Of a stretch of 64,000 nucleotides of DNA, positions 38,581 to 48,447 are shown in pieces; positions within the stretch are counted from its first letter, which is position 1; the number at the start of each line of letters is the position of its first letter. The stretch is from positions 124,001 to 188,000 of the forward strand of contig NZ_WOWP01000011.1 of the NCBI RefSeq assembly GCF_009741375.1. The letters run 5' to 3'. Source of the stretch: Flavobacterium rakeshii. Its GTDB lineage: Bacteria; Bacteroidota; Bacteroidia; Flavobacteriales; Flavobacteriaceae. A program made the translations under genes and the position numbers. The notes below the pieces were generated by a model. It did no database searches, was not told the origin of the DNA, and worked only from the letters and a program-made list of their open reading frames with translations.

Positions 38581-38637
38581 AAAATCTTTTTAATATTATC
38601 TTTCCCGGTTGTATGTTATATTTATACAATAGTATTA

Positions 38638-39879
38638 TTAGTCTTCAAACTCTTCCTTAAGTATCCTTACAACTTCAAGAATTGTTTCTTCTTCCAGGTC
38701 TGTTCTTCTTACTAGGTCTGCCACATCCTGATTAAGCACGCTTCTGGCTGTATCTAAACCTATTTTAGCAAACTCCTGGATAATCCAATCTTCGATTTCG
38801 TCTGAGAATTCTGTCAATTCAACATCCTCATCCTCCTCTAGATTACCTTCACGTATTACATCAAGCTCATATCCTGTAAGCAACCCGGCAAGCTTAATGT
38901 TGTGTCCGCCACGGCCAATAGCCTTAGACACTTCTTCCAGCTTTAAAAACACCTCTGCCCTTTTAGCCTCTTCATCAATTTTGATAGAAGAAACTTTTGC
39001 AGGACTCAATGCTCTTGTAATATAAAGCTGAGTATTAGACGTATAGTTTATTACATCAATATTTTCATTTCCTAATTCACGTACAATTCCGTGAATTCTT
39101 GACCCTTTCATACCCACACAGGCACCAACAGGATCAATTCTGTCATCATAAGAATCAACAGCAACTTTTGCCTTTTCGCCCGGTATTCTCACTACTTTTT
39201 TGATAGTGATAAGTCCGTCAAACACCTCTGGTATTTCCTGCTCGAAAAGTTTCTCAAGGAATTTCTCAGAAGTTCTTGACATAATAATTTGCGGCTTATT
39301 TCCTTTAAGCTCAACATTTTCTATTATACCACGAACGTTATCTCCTTTTCTGAAAAAGTCTGAAGGGATTTGTTTTTCTTTTGGTAAAACAATCTCATTA
39401 CCTTCATCATCCACCAAAATTACAGCTTTTGGTCGAACATGGTGCACTTCTGCAGTATAAATATCACCTATAAGCTCTTTAAACTGCTTGTATAGGTTTG
39501 TATTATCGTGTTCGTGAATTTTAGATATAAGGTTTTGGCGTAACGCAAGTATGGCACGACGACCTAACTGTATTAGCTTCACCTCTTCAGAAACATCTTC
39601 ACCCACCTCAAAGTCAGGCTCAATTTTTCTGGCTTCAGAAAGAGAAATTTCCTGGTTAGGATCTTCTACCTCACCATCGGCTACAACCACACGGTTCCTC
39701 CAAATCTCCATATCCCCTTTGTCAGGGTTTATAATGATATCAAAATTATCATCAGAACCATATTTCTTCTTTAATGCATTTCTAAATACATCTTCCAGAA
39801 TCGCCATCAGCGTAACGCGATCTATCAGCTTATCGTCCTTAAACTCTGAAAACGAATCAATTAATGCAAGATTTTCCAT
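38638..39879 (-). CDS. nusA: Transcription termination/antitermination factor NusA
   Basis: 413 residues. An N-terminal RNA polymerase-binding domain (1-125), S1 domain (about 130-200) and two KH domains (about 205-345, with GVRGSR-type VGMKGSRIHGI and IGRGGHNIKLA). The short acidic C-terminal stretch lacks the AR repeats of E. coli NusA, as is normal in Bacteroidota. In E. coli the rimP-nusA-infB operon is autoregulated by NusA. Here a terminator-like hairpin lies in the leader (see findings). 18 nt after rimP. Confidence 0.97.
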   Translation of the reverse strand: MENLALIDSFSEFKDDKLIDRVTLMAILEDVFRNALKKKYGSDDNFDIIINPDKGDMEIWRNRVVVADGEVEDPNQEISLSEARKIEPDFEVGEDVSEEVKLIQLGRRAILALRQNLISKIHEHDNTNLYKQFKELIGDIYTAEVHHVRPKAVILVDDEGNEIVLPKEKQIPSDFFRKGDNVRGIIENVELKGNKPQIIMSRTSEKFLEKLFEQEIPEVFDGLITIKKVVRIPGEKAKVAVDSYDDRIDPVGACVGMKGSRIHGIVRELGNENIDVINYTSNTQLYITRALSPAKVSSIKIDEEAKRAEVFLKLEEVSKAIGRGGHNIKLAGLLTGYELDVIREGNLEEDEDVELTEFSDEIEDWIIQEFAKIGLDTARSVLNQDVADLVRRTDLEEETILEVVRILKEEFED

Positions 39880-39897
39880 GCCAACTCTCTTTATTTT

Positions 39898-40362
39898 TTA
39901 AAATTTTATAACAACAACTGCTTCTTTAATTTCTGCATAAGGGATTTCCACTCTTTTTTGTACGGTTTCTTTCCCTTTACCTATCTTTTTAGGCTCCCTT
40001 GCCTTCCACTCCAGCACTATGAACTCTTCAGTAGCATCTGTAAGGTTAGCCTCAGTTTCACCACTCTCAGTCTTTACCTTAAGTGTTCGTCCAATATTTT
40101 TTTTATACTGCCTGATGTTTTTTAAAGGGCTTGTCGCTCCTGCCGAAGCTACTTCAAGAGAAAAATCCTGCTCTTCCCTATCCAAGTTATGCTCTACAGC
40201 CCTGCTTACATCTATACAGTCCTGTAAATTTATCCCGTTATCGCCATCCAGCGTAACATTAATTTTATTGGAGTCACTTATGGAAAGATCTATAAGAAAC
40301 AACGAAGGGCGCTCTTCCAGCGCCGCATTCACCAGTTCTGCAACTTTCTCTCTAAATGTCAT
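39898..40362 (-). CDS. rimP: Ribosome maturation factor RimP
   Basis: 154 residues from the chosen ATG ([19 protein letters not shown]), the normal length. It has the RimP N-terminal alpha/beta domain ([23 protein letters not shown] near residues 60-80, [11 protein letters not shown] near 95) and a C-terminal SH3-like barrel. It helps early 30S assembly. An in-frame ATG at 40398 would encode 12 residues across a terminator-like hairpin and is not family-like, so it is rejected, though it cannot be excluded as a leader start. First gene of the operon. Confidence 0.94.
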   Translation of the reverse strand: MTFREKVAELVNAALEERPSLFLIDLSISDSNKINVTLDGDNGINLQDCIDVSRAVEHNLDREEQDFSLEVASAGATSPLKNIRQYKKNIGRTLKVKTESGETEANLTDATEEFIVLEWKAREPKKIGKGKETVQKRVEIPYAEIKEAVVVIKF

Positions 40363-40371
40363 ATCAAGTAT

Positions 40372-40396
40372 AAAAAGAGGGGACTCCTGTCCCCTC
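40372..40396 (-). promoter_or_regulatory. Terminator-like hairpin in the rimP-nusA-infB leader (candidate attenuator)
   Basis: On the minus strand GAGGGGAC, a 4-nt loop AGGA and GTCCCCTC form a perfect 8-bp GC-rich stem followed by five T residues, ending 9 nt before the rimP ATG. It lies between the predicted transcription start (near 40420) and the gene, so it can only act on this operon's own transcript. Confidence 0.6.
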
Positions 40397-40425
40397 ATTA
40401 TTTAGTTTTTTAGTAAATAACTGTG

Positions 40426-40455
40426 CAAATATACTAATTTTTTTATATATTGAAA
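40426..40455 (-). promoter_or_regulatory. rimP operon promoter (TTTC-N18-TATATTTG)
   Basis: TATATTTG (40433-40426) with a one-mismatch -33 box TTTC (40455-40452) at 18-nt spacing. It gives a leader of about 58 nt that holds the hairpin at 40377-40396. Confidence 0.55.
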
Positions 40456-40535
40456 ATCATTACATAATGTAAAATTTATTCACTACTTTTATTGTATTAT
40501 TTTTCCAACCAAATTTTTGTTAATAATTTACACAT

Positions 40536-41384
40536 ATGAAAAGAATTTTAGTACCTACCGATTTCTCAGACCACGCTGAGTATGCGCTTAAAGTAGCAGC
40601 TCAGATTGCTCGCAAAAATAACGGCGAAATATACCTGCTTCACATGCTGGAACTGCCAAACCACATTAGCGATGACGGTATAGGAGAAAGTAACGCCGTA
40701 GGACGAAGTGCAGGAGTACCTGAAGTTATGTTCTTTATGGAAAAAACACGCGAACGCTTTCAGGACCTGCTTAACGAACCATACCTTGAAGGTATAACTG
40801 TTATTGAAGCCATTCAGTTTGACAAAGCCTTTGACGGTATTATTGCTCACAGCAAGAAACACGATATTGACTTAGTTATTATGGGATCTCACGGAGCAAG
40901 CGGATTTAGAGAAATGTTTATTGGCTCTAACACTGAAAAAGTGGTTCGTACTTCAGACATCCCGGTTCTTGTAATCAAGAAAGAGGAAGGCGAGTTCGCT
41001 CCGCAAAACTTTGTTTTTGCTTCTGACTTCTCAGACGAAATCAAAAAACCGTTTAAAGACGCAGTAAGCTTCGCAAATCTGTTTAATGCAAACCTACACC
41101 TTGTTTTTGTAAACACACCAAACGACTTTAAGTCTACACACGCTGCAGAGAAGCTTATCCATGATTTTGCTGCAAACGCAAACCTAACAGGAGGCTACTC
41201 TACACACATATACAACGACATTAATGTAGAGAAAGGTATACTTCACTTTGCAAACAGTGTAAACGCCGACCTTATTGGTATGTGTACTCACGGAAGAAAA
41301 GGACTTGCACACTTCTTTAACGGAAGTATTAGCGAAGACCTGGTTAACCATGCCGTAAGACCAGTTGTAACTTTCAAAATCTAA
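40536..41384 (+). CDS. Universal stress protein, tandem two-domain type
   Basis: 282 residues made of two UspA folds (1-145 and about 150-282). The first has MKRILVPTDFSDHAEYAL and the ATP-binding signature GSHGASGFREMFIGSNTEKVV. The second begins FVFASDFSDE and ends CTHGRKGLAHFFNGSISEDLV with a similar loop. Cytosolic, induced by stress or energy limitation in other bacteria; the exact role varies. Monocistronic, divergent from the rimP operon with about 170 nt between them. Confidence 0.93.
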   Translation: MKRILVPTDFSDHAEYALKVAAQIARKNNGEIYLLHMLELPNHISDDGIGESNAVGRSAGVPEVMFFMEKTRERFQDLLNEPYLEGITVIEAIQFDKAFDGIIAHSKKHDIDLVIMGSHGASGFREMFIGSNTEKVVRTSDIPVLVIKKEEGEFAPQNFVFASDFSDEIKKPFKDAVSFANLFNANLHLVFVNTPNDFKSTHAAEKLIHDFAANANLTGGYSTHIYNDINVEKGILHFANSVNADLIGMCTHGRKGLAHFFNGSISEDLVNHAVRPVVTFKI

Positions 41385-41401
41385 CCAGAAAGAAAAAACA
41401 C

Positions 41402-41428
41402 AAAGCTGCCCTTAGGCAGCTTTTTTTA
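41402..41428 (+). terminator. Intrinsic terminator of the universal stress gene
   Basis: AAAGCTGCC and GGCAGCTTT arms with a CTTA loop and a run of seven T residues. Confidence 0.88.
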
Positions 41429-41455
41429 TATAATTAACCTAAAAATAACGCAATA

Positions 41456-41487
41456 AAAAAAGCCTCCCAGTTTCCTGAGAGGCTTTT
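41456..41487 (-). terminator. Intrinsic terminator of tRNA-Gln
   Basis: AAAAGCCTC..CAG and CTG..GAGGCTTTT arms around TTTC, right behind the tRNA 3' end on the minus strand, with a T tract of seven. Confidence 0.85.
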
Positions 41488-41488
41488 G

Positions 41489-41559
41489 TTGGTCTACTAG
41501 GACTCGAACCTAGAATGACTGAACCAAAATCAGTAGTGTTACCATTACACCATAGACCA
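41489..41559 (-). tRNA. tRNA-Gln(UUG)
   Basis: Full cloverleaf on the minus strand: acceptor arms TGGTCTA and TAGACCA, D stem GTGT/ACAC, anticodon stem ACTGA/TCAGT with loop TTTTGGT (anticodon TTG), T stem CTAGG/CCTAG with TTCGAGT loop, discriminator A. The 3' CCA is not encoded, so it must be added after transcription. It has its own promoter and terminator. Confidence 0.96.
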
Positions 41560-41584
41560 TTGTATTGGTGCGTGATTGCGGGTG

Positions 41585-41615
41585 CAAATGTAGCACATAA
41601 ATTCATTTTTGCAAA
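41585..41615 (-). promoter_or_regulatory. tRNA-Gln promoter (TTTG-N19-TACATTTG)
   Basis: TTTG (41615-41612), 19 nt, then TACATTTG (41592-41585), about 25 nt upstream of the mature tRNA 5' end. A full match to the Bacteroidota consensus. Confidence 0.75.
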
Positions 41616-41712
41616 TTTTTATTTCAAAAAATATGAAAAAAATTTTTTCTGCGTTACTACTGTAATATTAGCCGTAAGGCAAACAAACTGATAACCAATT
41701 AAAAGACCCATT

Positions 41713-44700
41713 ATGCACGATCATTACTTTAAAAGGTGGAACATTATTTTAGGATGGACTTCTTTTGCTGTTGCACTAATTACCTACTCCATCACCGTAG
41801 AACCCACTGTTAGTTTTTGGGATTCGGGTGAATATATATCTACTGCCGCCAAGCTACAGGTAGGCCATCCGCCAGGCGCTCCGCTGTACCAGTTAATAGG
41901 ATCGGTGTTTGCGCTTTTTGCATTCTCTAAAGAAAAAGTTGCTCTAATGGTAAATATGGTATCGGTATTTTCGGCATCGTTTGCCATACTTTTTATGTAC
42001 TGGTCGGTTTCATTACTATTAAAAAACATTGTTGTAAAGTTTGGAGAACTAACAAAAGGCAACACCATAATGATACTGGGAAGCTCGCTTATAGGCTGTT
42101 TGTGCCTTACCTTTTCAGACAGTTTTTGGTTTAACGCTACCGAAGCCGAGGTGTACGCCATGGCATCTTTATTTATATCGTTATTAATGTGGGCAGGATT
42201 ACGCTGGGGCGAAGAAATGCATTTACCAAACGGTAACCGATGGCTATTATTAATCTCACTCTTGGTAGGATTATCATTTGGAGTTCATTTTTTAACGCTA
42301 TTAACCATACCGTCAATAGGACTTATTTATTACTTTAAAAATTACAAAACAGTAATTAGTAAAAATTTCATACTAGCCAACATCGCTATAGTAGGTGTAT
42401 TGCTTTTTGTATTTAAGTTTTTAATGCCATACACAATGGCGCTGTTTGGTAAAACCGAAATATTTGCCGTAAACACTTTAAGACTACCTTTTAATTCGGG
42501 CACTATAATAATGGGATTATTAGTTATAGGCTTCTTTTACTACGGACTACGATACACAAAACAAAAAGGACTACCTCTTTACAACACAGCAATACTTTGT
42601 ACCCTTTTTATGTTTATTGGTTTTTCAACCTGGCTGGTTTTACCGGTTCGATCTAACGCCGGAGTAGTAATTAATGAAGTACCTCCTACCGATGCCACCG
42701 AACTGCTGGCATATTATAACCGCGAAAATTATGGCGAGCAAAAAGTATTTTACGGTCCGCTCTATACCGAAACCTATGCAGGCTTAGACCCGGACAATCC
42801 GTTTTCAGACGGAAAACCAAACTATGAGCGCGATTACAAAACCGGAAAATATGTAGCTGTAAACAATTATAAAAACGCAGTACACAACACCCACAAAGAC
42901 CACAACGGGATATTACCCCGTATGATTAGCGAAAAACACGCCGCTAATTATATGGCTTACACAGCGCCACCAAAGTTCAAGATAAATCCGCAATACGATT
43001 TCTCTCAGGATCTTGGCAAATATGGTATTGACATAAACAACATTAGTCAGGATGAAGCCTATACCGCTATGAGCGAGATAAAGTCACAACTTACCGATGT
43101 AATAAACGAATTTAAATTGGCCTACAACAAAGGCGAAATAGACTATGAAGGTTATGACAGATTTCTTAAAACCTACAAAAGCTATCTTATTGTAGAAAAA
43201 CCAACATTAATGCAAAACATGCAGTTCATGGCTGAATATCAGTTTGGCTATATGTTTTGGCGTTACCTAATGTGGAACTTTGCAGGAAAACAAAACGATG
43301 TGCAGGGAGAAGGCGACCACCTTAACGGAAACTGGCTAAGCGGCTTTAAAGCCATAGATGAAGCCCGACTAGGAGCGCAAAGCCATCTAACCTCAGACAT
43401 GCTAAACAACAAAGGTCGTAACATATACTTTTTCATACCTTTTATATTAGGCCTTATAGGATTTATTTTCCATGCCCGTAAAGACCCAAAAAGTTTTTAC
43501 ACCTTATTAGTACTATTTGTATTTATGAGTTTAGCTATAAAAGTATTCCTTAACGAAAAGCCATTTGAAGTCCGCGAAAGAGACTACGTTATGGTTGGTG
43601 CTTTTTATGTTTTTGCCATATGGATAGCTATGGGGGTTTATGCTTTATACAATAGTATACAAAAACATATAAATCAAAAAGTAGCCGTTCCGGTTATATT
43701 AGGAGCAACATTACTGGCAGCTCCTACCCTTATGGCTTTTGAGAACTGGGACGACCATGACAGATCGGGCAGGGACACGGCGCTTGTAATGGCAAAAACC
43801 TATCTTGATTCATGCGATCCTAATGCTATACTATTTACTATAGGAGACAACGATACTTTCCCGTTATGGTATGCCCAGGAAATAGAAAACTTCAGGACTG
43901 ATATTAAAGTTGCCTGCTCCACCTACCTACCTGCCGACTGGTATATTGACCAACTGAAACAAAAAACTTATGAAGCCGAAGGGGTACCTGTTTCAATGAA
44001 TCACAATCAATATGTAGACGGAACCCGCGACTTTATATTATATGTACCAAGAACAGAAGAACGTTTGGACATAGATGACTTTATGGATTTTGTTTTAATG
44101 GATGACGAGCGCGCCAAGGTAGAACTCAATAACGGACATTGGGCCAATTATTACCCGAGTAATAAAATACGCATACCGATAGACAAAGAAGCCGTTATTA
44201 AAAACAAGGTTGTATCGCCAGAGTTATATGATTCTATTGTATCGTACATCGAAATAGACCTACCTAAAGAGGCTATTTTTAAACATCAGCTGGTTATGCT
44301 GGACATAATTCGCAACAACAACTGGGAGCGCCCTATTTACTTTACAGGCGGAAGCCCTAAAGCCGAAGATTATCTTTGGTTAAAAGACTACCTTCAATTA
44401 GACGGCATGACCTACAAACTGGTCCCTGTAAAAACAAAAGTACCAAAAGACAGCCCAATTGACATTGGTCATATTGATTCACAAAAAATGTATGATACCG
44501 TTATGCGATGGGACTGGGGCAGCAGTAATAAAAAAATATACCTTGATCCTGAAACAAGACGTAACAGCATTACCTACCGTAAAAACCTTGCCCGATTAAG
44601 CGACACTTTAATTCAGGAAGGCAAAACCGAAATGGCTAAAACCATAATTGACCTTGCCGTAACAAAGCTACCTACGCAAGATTATGGCTACCACTTCATG

Positions 44701-44958
44701 TCTGAACCTTTTGCAGAAGGATATTATAAAGTAGGCGAAACCGAAAAGGCTCGTGAACTGGCAGCGCAGTTAATAAAGAAATATCAGGAAAACATCGCCT
44801 TTTTCAATTCGGTTAACTCACCGGGTGACATAGGAGGTTATTACAGATTATTACAAATGATTAAAAAGCAGGGCGACAATGAATTTTATGACAAACAGCT
44901 CCCTGAATTTGACCGATATTACAAAATGATGGAGCGGTTTATGGAAGACAATAGCTGA
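41713..44958 (+). CDS. DUF2723 family membrane protein (glycosyltransferase-like), copy 1
   Basis: 1081 residues. The N-terminal half has about ten transmembrane helices. The first loop carries the family motif VEPTVSFWDSGEYI, with the acidic pair used by GT-C lipid-sugar transferases, then VGHPPGAPLY. A second membrane block lies near 560-680. Residues 680-1080 are a soluble region with NWDDHDRSGR and TIGDNDTFPLWY motifs and a helical, TPR-like end. DUF2723 proteins are thought to be O-mannosyltransferase-like enzymes acting at the cell envelope; donor and acceptor are unknown. Followed by a terminator and a paralogue. Confidence 0.88.
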   Translation: MHDHYFKRWNIILGWTSFAVALITYSITVEPTVSFWDSGEYISTAAKLQVGHPPGAPLYQLIGSVFALFAFSKEKVALMVNMVSVFSASFAILFMYWSVSLLLKNIVVKFGELTKGNTIMILGSSLIGCLCLTFSDSFWFNATEAEVYAMASLFISLLMWAGLRWGEEMHLPNGNRWLLLISLLVGLSFGVHFLTLLTIPSIGLIYYFKNYKTVISKNFILANIAIVGVLLFVFKFLMPYTMALFGKTEIFAVNTLRLPFNSGTIIMGLLVIGFFYYGLRYTKQKGLPLYNTAILCTLFMFIGFSTWLVLPVRSNAGVVINEVPPTDATELLAYYNRENYGEQKVFYGPLYTETYAGLDPDNPFSDGKPNYERDYKTGKYVAVNNYKNAVHNTHKDHNGILPRMISEKHAANYMAYTAPPKFKINPQYDFSQDLGKYGIDINNISQDEAYTAMSEIKSQLTDVINEFKLAYNKGEIDYEGYDRFLKTYKSYLIVEKPTLMQNMQFMAEYQFGYMFWRYLMWNFAGKQNDVQGEGDHLNGNWLSGFKAIDEARLGAQSHLTSDMLNNKGRNIYFFIPFILGLIGFIFHARKDPKSFYTLLVLFVFMSLAIKVFLNEKPFEVRERDYVMVGAFYVFAIWIAMGVYALYNSIQKHINQKVAVPVILGATLLAAPTLMAFENWDDHDRSGRDTALVMAKTYLDSCDPNAILFTIGDNDTFPLWYAQEIENFRTDIKVACSTYLPADWYIDQLKQKTYEAEGVPVSMNHNQYVDGTRDFILYVPRTEERLDIDDFMDFVLMDDERAKVELNNGHWANYYPSNKIRIPIDKEAVIKNKVVSPELYDSIVSYIEIDLPKEAIFKHQLVMLDIIRNNNWERPIYFTGGSPKAEDYLWLKDYLQLDGMTYKLVPVKTKVPKDSPIDIGHIDSQKMYDTVMRWDWGSSNKKIYLDPETRRNSITYRKNLARLSDTLIQEGKTEMAKTIIDLAVTKLPTQDYGYHFMSEPFAEGYYKVGETEKARELAAQLIKKYQENIAFFNSVNSPGDIGGYYRLLQMIKKQGDNEFYDKQLPEFDRYYKMMERFMEDNS

Positions 44959-44972
44959 CAGAAATATTTTAC

Positions 44973-45005
44973 AGGGCGGGAATTACAATAATTCCCGCCT
45001 TTTTA
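44973..45005 (+). terminator. Intrinsic terminator between the DUF2723 paralogues
   Basis: A perfect 10-bp stem, GGCGGGAATT and AATTCCCGCC (44975-44999), with loop ACAAT and a following T run. It shows that the two large genes are mainly separate transcripts. Confidence 0.88.
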
Positions 45006-45098
45006 CTTTATATTAAACATTAAAAATAAGTTTGCTTAATTACCTTTAAATAAAAAATAGTTTCTTTGCATATATAAATCCGGAATTTTCAAAACCGC

Positions 45099-48000
45099 AT
45101 GATAACATTCAACTTTAAAAAATGGAACACCATCACCGGATGGTTTGTTTTTGCCATTGCATTTATTGTTTATTCGCTAACCGTAGAGCCAACCATGAGT
45201 TTTTGGGATTGTGGCGAGTACATCACCACAGCCGCAAAGCTTGAGGTAGGTCACCCGCCGGGAGCTCCTTTATTCCAAATGGTAGGTGCTTTCTTTGCCA
45301 TGTTTGCATCGGGTCCTGATAAGGAAGCTCTTATGGTTAATATGGTATCGGTAGCCTCCAGTGCATTCACCATACTTTTTATGTTTTGGTCATTAACCAT
45401 GATAACACGATCACTGGTTGAGAAATTTTCCGAATTTAATAACAACAATGCCTTTATGGTAATAGGGAGCTCTGCCGTTGGTGCACTTGCCTTTACCTTT
45501 ACAGACAGTTTTTGGTTTAATGCGGTTGAAGCCGAGGTGTATGCCATGGCATCGTTATTTATAGCATTACTACTTTGGCTTGGATTACGCTGGGAGCAGG
45601 ACATGAACACTCCGCGAGGCAACAAATGGTTACTTATCATATCGCTGGTAGTAGGTTTATCATTTGGTGTTCACTTTATGGCGCTGCTTACTATCCCTGC
45701 AATCGGATTTATATATTTCTTTAAGAACTACGAAAAAGTTACAGTAAAAAGCTTCATTATAGCAAACATTGTTATTGTAGCCGTACTCCTTTTCATCTTC
45801 AAATTACTATTACCATACACGCTTGCCCTTTTTGGTAAGACCGAAATATTTATGGTTAACAAAATGGGACTTCCTTTCAACTCAGGAACCATATTTGTAG
45901 CCATACTACTGGTAGCCTTCTTTTACTTTGGGCTTAGCTATACCCGTAAAAAAGGATATGCACTTGCCAATACACTTACTCTTTGTATACTATTTATCTT
46001 TATAGGTTTCTCTACCTGGATGATGTTACCTATACGTGCTAACGCAAACGTGGTTATTAATGAGAACAGACCATCGGATGCTGCCGAGGTACTTGCCTAC
46101 TATAATCGTGAGCAGTATGGTGAGCAAAAACTGTTTTATGGCCCTATGTATTCTGATATTTATGCCGGACTTGATGCCGACAAACCATATGAGGATGAAA
46201 AACCAAACTACCAAAGGAACTATAAAACCGGAAAATATGTTATTGTAAATAATTACATAAACGCAAAACAGAATACCGATGACAACCACAAAGGCTTTAT
46301 GCCGAGAATGTGGAGTACAGACAACGGTCATCCGGTAAATTATATGAATTTCACAAAACCTCTTGACTTTAGGATAGACCCTAACTATGATTTTTCAAGA
46401 GACCTTGTACAATATGGCCTTCCTTTAGATCAAATGAGTGATGAGGAAATAGGGAAAGCTATGGCACAGGTGCGTGATGAACTTCAAAACATAATCAATC
46501 AGTTCAAAGCCTCTTACCAAAAAGGAGAACTGGATCTTGATGATTACGACAAATTCCTTAGAAACTACAGCAGTTACCTTATAATAGAGAAACCATCATT
46601 TAGCGACAACATGAAATTCATGTTCCAATACCAGTTTGGTTATATGTATTTCAGATACTTTATGTGGAACTTTACCGGTAGGCAAAACGACATACAGGGA
46701 CGTTATGATAATTATGACGGTAACTGGATGAGTGGTATTAAATTTATTGACGAAAACCACGTGGGCCCGCAAAGCAACCTCACAGAAGATCAGCTTAACA
46801 ACAAGGCAAGGAACTTTTACTACTTCTTACCTCTATTCTTAGGATTTATAGGATTATGCTACCATGCGTCAAGAGACCCTAAGAGCTTCTATGTATTACT
46901 TATACTATTCCTGTTTACAGGACTTGCCCTTAAGGTGTACCTAAACGAAAGACCTTTCGAGCCAAGAGAGAGAGACTATGCCCTTGTAGGATCATTCTAT
47001 GTATTTGCCATGTGGATAGGTATAGGTGTATATGCTATTTATGAAGCCATACAAAGATATTTAGCTCCAAAAATTGCAGGACCGGTTGTACTGGCTGCTA
47101 CATTACTGGCAGGACCTGTATTACTGGCTTCTCAAAACTGGGACGACCACGACCGTTCAGGTCGTTATACTGCACTTGCAATGGCTAAGGCTTACCTTGA
47201 GTCGTGTGACGAAAATGCCATTTTATTTACCATTGGGGATAACGACACCTTCCCGCTTTGGTATGCACAGGAAATAGAAGGCATACGCACAGACATCAGG
47301 ATTGTAAACACCAGTCTTTTCATGACCGACTGGTATATAGACCAGATGAAAGCGAAAGCATACACATCTGAGCCGTTACCTATATCCTTTACACACGACC
47401 AGTATGTACAGGGAACAAGAGACTATATGTTCTTCGATAAGCAAACCGAAAACCGCTGGGACATAAACGACTTTATATCATTTATCGCTTCAGATGACCA
47501 AAGAACAAAAGTTGAGCTTAAAAACGGACATAGTATTAACTACTTCCCTACTAATAAAATCAGGCTTAAAGTAGATCGTGAATCGGTTATAAAACACAAA
47601 GTAGTAGAGCCTGAGCTTTATGACTCTATTGTTCCTTATATCGATATCGACATTAAAGGCGATGCTATATACAAAAACCGCCTGTTAATGCTTGATATTG
47701 TTAACAACAATAACTGGGAACGCCCTATTTACTTTACCGGAGGTAGCTTTGGTGATGACGATTACATTTGGATGAAAGACTACCTTCAGTTAGATGGTAT
47801 GGTATTCAAGCTTGTTCCTGTAAGAACTCCGGTTCCTAAAGAAGGAAGTCTGCTTGATATGGGACATATTGATACCGAAAAAATGTACAATATTGTTATG
47901 AAATGGGATTGGGGTAACAGCGAAAGCCCTAACATTTATCATGACCCGGAAACCCGTAAAAACAGTATTACATACCGCACCAACCTGGCGCGACTTATGG

Positions 48001-48386
48001 AAAAACTGATAGAGGAAGGTAAAAAGGATAAAGCTAAAGATATTGCTGATCTTGCCATGACTAAGATGCCGGTAGATTACTTTGGTTACTACACCTTACT
48101 GGAGCCTTTTGCAACAGCATACTATCAGCTTGGCGAAAAAGAAAAAGCACGTGACCTGCTTACTCAACTTATCAAAAAGTACCAGGAGAAGCTTGCCTTC
48201 TATAACAGTGTTGATGTAAGAGAACAAAACAACATTATTGTTGATATTATAACCGATATTGAACGTTACAGAAGCCTTTTACTAATTATGAAAGACGAAG
48301 GTGACACAGAGCTTTACAACAAGGAAAAACCTACCTTTAATAAGTACAACGAAATGTTTAAAAGGTTTAAACGTGAAAACGAATAA
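45099..48386 (+). CDS. DUF2723 family membrane protein (glycosyltransferase-like), copy 2
   Basis: 1095 residues, colinear with the gene before it over its whole length: VEPTMSFWDCGEYITTAAKL, VGHPPGAPLF, NWDDHDRSGR, TIGDNDTFPLWYAQE and NNNNWERPIYFTGGS are shared almost word for word. It is an old tandem duplicate, since many positions differ. The Ser-to-Cys change in FWDSGEY/FWDCGEY is next to the catalytic acids. The TPR-like C-terminus is slightly longer. Same proposed envelope glycosyltransfer role, perhaps with a different acceptor. Confidence 0.88.
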   Translation: MITFNFKKWNTITGWFVFAIAFIVYSLTVEPTMSFWDCGEYITTAAKLEVGHPPGAPLFQMVGAFFAMFASGPDKEALMVNMVSVASSAFTILFMFWSLTMITRSLVEKFSEFNNNNAFMVIGSSAVGALAFTFTDSFWFNAVEAEVYAMASLFIALLLWLGLRWEQDMNTPRGNKWLLIISLVVGLSFGVHFMALLTIPAIGFIYFFKNYEKVTVKSFIIANIVIVAVLLFIFKLLLPYTLALFGKTEIFMVNKMGLPFNSGTIFVAILLVAFFYFGLSYTRKKGYALANTLTLCILFIFIGFSTWMMLPIRANANVVINENRPSDAAEVLAYYNREQYGEQKLFYGPMYSDIYAGLDADKPYEDEKPNYQRNYKTGKYVIVNNYINAKQNTDDNHKGFMPRMWSTDNGHPVNYMNFTKPLDFRIDPNYDFSRDLVQYGLPLDQMSDEEIGKAMAQVRDELQNIINQFKASYQKGELDLDDYDKFLRNYSSYLIIEKPSFSDNMKFMFQYQFGYMYFRYFMWNFTGRQNDIQGRYDNYDGNWMSGIKFIDENHVGPQSNLTEDQLNNKARNFYYFLPLFLGFIGLCYHASRDPKSFYVLLILFLFTGLALKVYLNERPFEPRERDYALVGSFYVFAMWIGIGVYAIYEAIQRYLAPKIAGPVVLAATLLAGPVLLASQNWDDHDRSGRYTALAMAKAYLESCDENAILFTIGDNDTFPLWYAQEIEGIRTDIRIVNTSLFMTDWYIDQMKAKAYTSEPLPISFTHDQYVQGTRDYMFFDKQTENRWDINDFISFIASDDQRTKVELKNGHSINYFPTNKIRLKVDRESVIKHKVVEPELYDSIVPYIDIDIKGDAIYKNRLLMLDIVNNNNWERPIYFTGGSFGDDDYIWMKDYLQLDGMVFKLVPVRTPVPKEGSLLDMGHIDTEKMYNIVMKWDWGNSESPNIYHDPETRKNSITYRTNLARLMEKLIEEGKKDKAKDIADLAMTKMPVDYFGYYTLLEPFATAYYQLGEKEKARDLLTQLIKKYQEKLAFYNSVDVREQNNIIVDIITDIERYRSLLLIMKDEGDTELYNKEKPTFNKYNEMFKRFKRENE

Positions 48387-48411
48387 TAACTAAATTATAA
48401 TAGTAACTTTA

Positions 48412-48444
48412 TAAGCAGCTTTGAGTAAAGCTGCTTATTTTTTT
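48412..48444 (+). terminator. Intrinsic terminator after DUF2723 copy 2
   Basis: TAAGCAGCTTT and AAAGCTGCTTA arms, GAGT loop, then eight T residues. It ends 3 nt before the ATG of the next gene and so marks the correct start of that gene. Confidence 0.87.
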
Positions 48445-48447
48445 AGC

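Noticed and set aside
48421..48447. Upstream TTG start for the polysaccharide deacetylase
   Set aside because: It lies within the terminator hairpin of the preceding gene; the ATG at 48448 is family-like.
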